Part shown: piece by piece, positions 59,437-64,000 of the stretch
Position numbering within the stretch: the first letter of the stretch is position 1
Layout of the letters: each line of letters starts with the position of its first letter
DNA from: Prevotella sp.
GTDB lineage: Bacteria; Bacteroidota; Bacteroidia; Bacteroidales; Bacteroidaceae
Length of the DNA: 64,000 bases
Direction: 5' to 3'
Assembly (NCBI GenBank): GCA_022641735.1
Contig: JALCDQ010000005.1
Coordinates: 62,001-126,000, forward strand
The notes under the pieces: model-generated
What the model was told of the DNA's origin: nothing
The model's database searches: none
Seen by the model: the letters and a program-made list of their open reading frames with translations, nothing else
Made by a program: the position numbers and the translations under genes

Positions 59437-60450
59437 ATGAAAAGAATAACGATTAAGGATGTTGCCAAAGCCCTCAATATTTCAACCTCTACAGTATCGC
59501 GTGCTTTCAATAATAAGTATGATATACAATCGAGTACAAAAGATGTCATCTTGGCAAAAGCAAAGGAGATGGGGTATAGCCCTAATCCGATAGCACAGGG
59601 ATTGATAATGCATAAATCCTTTATGGTAGGTGTCGTTGTTCCCGAATTCGTTAATAGTTTTTTCCCTCAAGTCATCATGGGCATTCAGAAAGAACTGAAT
59701 GAAGCAGGTTATCAAGTGTTGATTATGTCCTCCAATGAATCTGCTCAGATGGAAATCAAGAATGTACAGACCCTGGAGAAGAATAATGTAGATGGAATCT
59801 TGATATCTTTGACGCATGAGACGAGGGACATTTCTTATTTTCAGACCTTACTGGATAATAATATCCCGATAGTGCAGTTTAACAGGGTTAGCCAAAAACT
59901 GAATACCCCTAAGATAATCTTTGACGACTGTTATTGGGCAGAAAAGGCAACGGAACACCTTATCGAGCAAGGCTATAAGAAAATTTTTCATCTCGCAGGT
60001 CCGAATAGTCTCATTGTGACGCACAATCGTATCAAGGGATATACCAATGCGATGAAAAAGCATCATCTTAAATGCGATTCGACTTGCATCTTTGATTCGG
60101 GCATCTTTATAGAAGATGGAGTAGCGGCAGCAGAGAAGATTATAGAAAAAGGAGATATTCCTGAAGCCTTCTTCTGCTTTAACGATCCTGTTGCAATCGG
60201 AGCAATAGAGAAATTCAGAGAGAATGGTTACAAGATAAATGAGGACATTGCTTTCGTCGGATTTACAGAGTCGAGAATCGGAAAGCACATGAGCCCGGGT
60301 CTTACGAGCGTGGAACAACCAGCAGAAGAGATTGGCATCACCGCATCGAAAGTGCTGTTGAAAATGTTGCAGACGAAGAATTTCAATAATAACGATTCTA
60401 TAGTCTTGAATGGGAAATTGAATATAAGAGGGTCATCGATTAAGCAATAA
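59437..60450 (+). CDS. LacI-family transcription regulator
   Basis: 337 residues. N-terminal helix-turn-helix ITIKDVAKALNISTSTVSRA (about 4-23) with hinge GYSPNPIAQGL; then a periplasmic-binding-protein-like sensor domain (SFMVGVVVPEFVNSFFPQVI, VAIGAIEKFRENGYKINEDI, ITASKVLLKML). It binds a sugar and controls the flanking genes. Divergent from the SSS gene and upstream of the FAD gene; operator-like palindromes occur in both gaps. Confidence 0.93.
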   Translation: MKRITIKDVAKALNISTSTVSRAFNNKYDIQSSTKDVILAKAKEMGYSPNPIAQGLIMHKSFMVGVVVPEFVNSFFPQVIMGIQKELNEAGYQVLIMSSNESAQMEIKNVQTLEKNNVDGILISLTHETRDISYFQTLLDNNIPIVQFNRVSQKLNTPKIIFDDCYWAEKATEHLIEQGYKKIFHLAGPNSLIVTHNRIKGYTNAMKKHHLKCDSTCIFDSGIFIEDGVAAAEKIIEKGDIPEAFFCFNDPVAIGAIEKFRENGYKINEDIAFVGFTESRIGKHMSPGLTSVEQPAEEIGITASKVLLKMLQTKNFNNNDSIVLNGKLNIRGSSIKQ

Positions 60451-60603
60451 AATACTTAATAAGGCCGACATTGCCGTCAGAAATAGATCTACCATACCTG
60501 AAAATCGGCACCTGCTTATTACTTTGAAGACTTGTGGCATGAATGAAATATTCAGACTATACATTATATTGATGTATAGCTGTAAGCCTTTTCCTGTATA
60601 TAA

Positions 60604-60611
60604 AAACGTTT
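60604..60611. promoter_or_regulatory. candidate LacI operator before the FAD oxidoreductase
   Basis: AAACGTTT palindrome in AAAACGTTTCCG, matching the half-site GTTTCCG at 59329. The gap 60451-60713 has no ORF and no clear sigma-ABfr box. Confidence 0.35.
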
Positions 60612-60713
60612 CCGTAAATAAACGGGCCTTTAAATTAAGATTAATCCCTAAAAAATGAGATGTTAATGGTTTTTTCAATAATATTGCATAAAAATAACCA
60701 AAAGGTATAGGAT

Positions 60714-62990
60714 ATGTTGATACGTGAAAAGACGAAGGAAAGGCTTAACCCTCAAGTAAAGATTGATGTGGATTTGGCTATTGTCGGTGGAGGGCTGAGC
60801 GGTCTCTGCTGTGCTGTAATGGCCGCACGCAAAGGTATAAAGGTGGCATTAGTTCAGGACAGACCGGTATTGGGCGGTAATGCATCAAGCGAGATAAGAG
60901 TATGGGCACTGGGTGCTACTTCTCACATGGGTAATAATAACAGGTGGGCTCGTGAAGGCGGACTAATCGATGAGATTATGGTGGAAAACCTCCACAGGAA
61001 CAAGGAAGGCAATCCGATATTGTTTGATGCACTGCTTTTGGATAAGGTCTTGGCAGAGCCTAACATCACATTATTATTAAATACCGTAGTATTTGAGGTA
61101 CATAAGAAGGACGACCGAACCATTTCCTCTGTGTCTGCTTTCAATTCCCAGAACTCGATATTCTATGAGATTAGCGCCAAACTGTTCAGTGATGCATCGG
61201 GTGATGGTATAGTCGGATTCCTCTCAGGAGCATCCTATCGCTTCGGAGCAGAAGAGGCTTCGGAATTCAATGAGGGCTTTTCACCCTCTGAGAAATACGG
61301 GCAGTTGTTAGGGCATACCATATTCTTATATCCCAAAAAAACAGATCATCCTGTTAAATATGTAGCGCCTGAATTTGCTCTGAAAAGAGATAGGGTAATA
61401 CCGAAGATTCATCAGATTAATCCTAATCAGTTAGGTTGTAATTACTGGTGGTTTGAGTATGGCGGAAGCATGGACACAATAGAGGACACTGAGAAAATAA
61501 AATATGAATTGTGGGCTGTCATCTATCGTGCTTGGGATCATATCAAAAATTCAGGATTATATCCAGAAGCAGAGAACATGACCTTGGAATGGGTCGGCAA
61601 TATACCTGGTAAAAGGGAAAGCAGACGTTTTCAAGGCTTGTATATGATGACACAGCACGACATTGTCAATCAGACTGTTTTTGATGATGCCATTGCTTAT
61701 GGTGGCTGGGCTATCGACTTGCATCCTGCTGATGGCGTATATTCCGAATTACCCAGCTGTAATCAGTTTCATGCAAAAGGCATTTACAGTATTCCATACA
61801 GAAGTTATGTGAGCAAAGACATCGACAATTTATTCTTCTTGGGCAGGCTTTTGAGCGCATCGCATGTCGCCTTTGGCTCTACACGCGTCATGATAACATG
61901 TGCTCTTGGAGGACAGGCTATAGGTACGGCTGCCGCTATGTGTATCAAAAACCAAATTCATCCCGCTGATATTCTGAAAGATGGAAAGATAAAGAAACTG
62001 CAACAGCAATTGTGCTATGATGGGCAATCAGTCCCATATATCCCGATTTCTCAAAAGGATAACCTGGCAAAGAGTGCCAAGGTAGAAACGAGTTCCACTT
62101 TGGTTTTGCAATCTCTTCCTTTCTCTGGAGAATGGATTTCCCTCGATTTCTCAAGAGGAATGTTGCTGCCACTCAAGGCTAATACTCCTTATACGATAGA
62201 TTTTATGACATCGTCGTCAATAGATACAGAATTGACTATTGACTGGATGGTGCCTTCTAACGTCAATAATTATACTCCTGATGTGTTGATAGAGAGCCTT
62301 ACCCAACCTGTATATGCAGGTCAGCACAAGTTGCATCTTGAATTTAAAAACAAGATGAAAGAAACTCAATATGGCTTCTTCATCATCAGAAGAAATGAAA
62401 ATGTGAGCGTAGGGTTGAGTCTCTACAGATTATCAGGAGTTCTTGCTGTGGCCAACAAGTTTAATTTGGCTGTCAACAATCGGGGCAAACAACTCCCGCC
62501 AAATGATAGCGGCTTTGAATCTTTTGAATTCTTTACACCCGATCGTCGTCCCGCTGGCAAGAATTTAGCATTTAGCATTTCGCCTGCTATTGATTGTTTC
62601 GGAGCAGACAACCTGACCAATGGATATGTACGTCCGCATATCAGTTCAAATGTATGGCTATGCGACCTCGATAAAGTCGATGGATTTGTAAAATGGGAAT
62701 GGAGTTCTGAAACCTCCATCAGTACCGTCCGTCTGTTCTTTGATAACGATGCTGACCATCCAATGGAGACAATACAGTGGAATCATCCTGAAAGCCACAT
62801 GCCTTTCTGTGTATCTCAGTTCTCTTTTTATGACGACCAAGGCAACTGTTTATATAAGGTGACAGATAACTACAAAACGATATGTGATATTAAGTTTGAT
62901 AAACCTGTTAAAACGAAGAGTTTGAAGCTGCAATTAAAGCAGAATCTTGCTAATGTGCCAATAGCATTGTTTGAGGCGGAAATTCATTAA
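60714..62990 (+). CDS. FAD-dependent oxidoreductase with C-terminal beta domains
   Basis: 758 residues, no signal peptide. Rossmann fingerprint DLAIVGGGLSGLCCAVMAAR (about 19-38) and RPVLGGNASSEIRVWALGAT (FAD_oxidored hallmark). A further FAD-binding stretch is LGRLLSASHVAFGSTRVMIT with CALGGQAIGTAAAMC (about 375-410). The last 300 residues are beta-rich and may be carbohydrate-binding-like. Such proteins occur in Bacteroidota carbohydrate loci, acting on sugars or their unsaturated products; the reaction is not known. Confidence 0.85.
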   Translation: MLIREKTKERLNPQVKIDVDLAIVGGGLSGLCCAVMAARKGIKVALVQDRPVLGGNASSEIRVWALGATSHMGNNNRWAREGGLIDEIMVENLHRNKEGNPILFDALLLDKVLAEPNITLLLNTVVFEVHKKDDRTISSVSAFNSQNSIFYEISAKLFSDASGDGIVGFLSGASYRFGAEEASEFNEGFSPSEKYGQLLGHTIFLYPKKTDHPVKYVAPEFALKRDRVIPKIHQINPNQLGCNYWWFEYGGSMDTIEDTEKIKYELWAVIYRAWDHIKNSGLYPEAENMTLEWVGNIPGKRESRRFQGLYMMTQHDIVNQTVFDDAIAYGGWAIDLHPADGVYSELPSCNQFHAKGIYSIPYRSYVSKDIDNLFFLGRLLSASHVAFGSTRVMITCALGGQAIGTAAAMCIKNQIHPADILKDGKIKKLQQQLCYDGQSVPYIPISQKDNLAKSAKVETSSTLVLQSLPFSGEWISLDFSRGMLLPLKANTPYTIDFMTSSSIDTELTIDWMVPSNVNNYTPDVLIESLTQPVYAGQHKLHLEFKNKMKETQYGFFIIRRNENVSVGLSLYRLSGVLAVANKFNLAVNNRGKQLPPNDSGFESFEFFTPDRRPAGKNLAFSISPAIDCFGADNLTNGYVRPHISSNVWLCDLDKVDGFVKWEWSSETSISTVRLFFDNDADHPMETIQWNHPESHMPFCVSQFSFYDDQGNCLYKVTDNYKTICDIKFDKPVKTKSLKLQLKQNLANVPIALFEAEIH

Positions 62991-63134
62991 GATGGTTTTT
63001 ATGTGCAGTCTATATAAGGTCTTGATATTTATCATGGCGATTAGTTTTAATGTCCATTTGCAGATAAAATAAACTTCCAAATATTTGCATTATTGGATAA
63101 AAATTTATTTCTTTGTCACTAAATACATTTAATT

Positions 63135-64000
63135 CATGAAATCTAATCTCAAAAGAGTCCTTTTCAGTATGCTGTGCATCTGTACTCTCTCTGTCAGTGC
63201 GCAAAATACGATAACCACGCCTTTAGTCAATCAGGCTGGATACAATCTGAATGAATCCAAGCGATTTGTATGCTATGGTGCAACGGATGGTACACCTTTT
63301 TATGTGATTAACACCAGAACTGGCAAGACAGAATACACAGGAGAAATGATATTCAATCAAGGCTGGTTTACTGATTTTAATCCAAGGACAACAGATGAAT
63401 TTGTCATAGAGGTAAAAGGTAAAGGACGTTCGGTTCCTTTTTGGATAGCTGACCATCTCATGGAAAAAGAGTCTTCTAAATTAGCTTATGATTTCTTTAT
63501 CGATGTGCGAGGTTCAGAAGACCCGGTACACTCGGATGAGGCTCATGTCTATGGAGGAGGTCCTTCCAGAGACCAGGGTGCATTCGGTTTGGAGGCTTTA
63601 TTTGAGGTCCTTTATTATAGTTCTAATCCAGCTCTCTTTGATAATTGGACCGAGGAATTAGGAAGTAAGAAGACTCCGGACTTGATAGACTTGATGTTAT
63701 GGCATGCTGAGTTTGCATATAATCACCTGCATTTTAATGGGCCTATCCTCACTCGCCATGGTACACTGGGCTATCCTGGCCAACCACGAATGATATATGA
63801 TTATTGGAATACGCTTGACCATCTTGCTCCTATCTGTGCAGCCTATCATACATTTCTCAAACCTTATTTGTCTAAGGAAAAATATGAAGCCTATCGCAAG
63901 GCATGTCTTGATAACTGGGAGAAATACGACCGTCATAAGGTAGTAAGATATTGGACATATAGTGTGAAATGGGTAGATAGAGGATTTCAGGAATTTAATG
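63135..64000 (+). CDS. secreted GH9-like glycoside hydrolase, cut by the right edge
   Basis: Open from the ATG at 63135 for 288 codons to the edge. Signal peptide VLFSMLCICTLSVSA. TPLVNQAGYNLNESKRFVCY resembles the N-terminal Ig-like domain of GH9 cellulases (xVNQxGYxxxxxKxxxx). Then DVRGSEDPVHSDEAHVYGGG and SRDQGAFGLEALFEVLYYSS enter an all-helical part. The usual GH9 GGWYDAGD is not evident, so it may be a distant branch acting on another glycan. Same strand as the FAD gene, 145 nt after it. Confidence 0.55.

Overview
The window looks like a chromosomal segment of a Bacteroidales bacterium, most likely Prevotella or a close relative. Supporting signs are promoters of the Bacteroidota type (TTTG, about 20 nt, TAnnTTTG) instead of -35/-10 boxes, a type IX secretion protein (PorQ) and C-terminal sorting-type tails, a TonB-dependent receptor operon, several fimbrillin-like lipoproteins, and moderate-to-low GC with AT-rich gaps. 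No database search was possible; family names come from recognising motifs.

Layout. 1-8.7 kb is ordinary: an OPT-family transporter (cut by the left edge), an M6 secreted protease, clpB, a membrane protein and a glutamine synthetase. 8.8-16.2 kb is one operon: an alpha-2-macroglobulin-like protein, a DUF1573 protein and ispH. 17-26.5 kb is a minus-strand operon of a TonB-dependent receptor, a small lipoprotein, a T9SS-tail protein, DUF4876-like and DUF6850-like proteins and an M16 zinc protease. It looks like uptake plus proteolysis of a peptide or protein ligand.

27-49 kb is the unusual part. It is a 20 kb minus-strand array of surface lipoprotein modules. Most modules start with a 52-69 residue peptide that ends its conserved part in L(L/M)xGS, followed by a fimbrillin-like lipoprotein, sometimes with a cysteine-rich lipoprotein and a TlpA-type thioredoxin. 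Modules are separated by a repeated 28-nt hairpin with a conserved loop, and three copies of a longer multi-hairpin element with compensatory stem changes lie in it. I see no good promoter inside the array. At its upstream end is a tyrosine recombinase gene whose 3' end overlaps a 176-bp segment bounded by a perfect 22-bp inverted repeat. Each repeat is itself a pair of palindromic arms around an asymmetric 7-bp spacer. The segment contains a Bacteroidota promoter that now points away from the array. Flipping it would aim the promoter at the array, so the array looks like a phase-variable (ON/OFF) surface-protein locus in the OFF state.

49-54.4 kb is housekeeping: tRNA-Ser(GGA), tatD, an unknown gene, a polyprenyl synthase, tonB, then porQ and cmk. 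54.4-55.5 kb is a long gap holding an orphan promoter-terminator unit (candidate sRNA), a 22-nt-period degenerate repeat array (partner, inverted, at 16.4 kb; a relative at 6.2 kb), and a structured leader with a 16-codon leader peptide before an EamA/DMT transporter. 56.6-64 kb is a carbohydrate locus: SASA esterase, SSS symporter, LacI regulator with candidate operators, FAD oxidoreductase and a GH9-like protein cut by the right edge.
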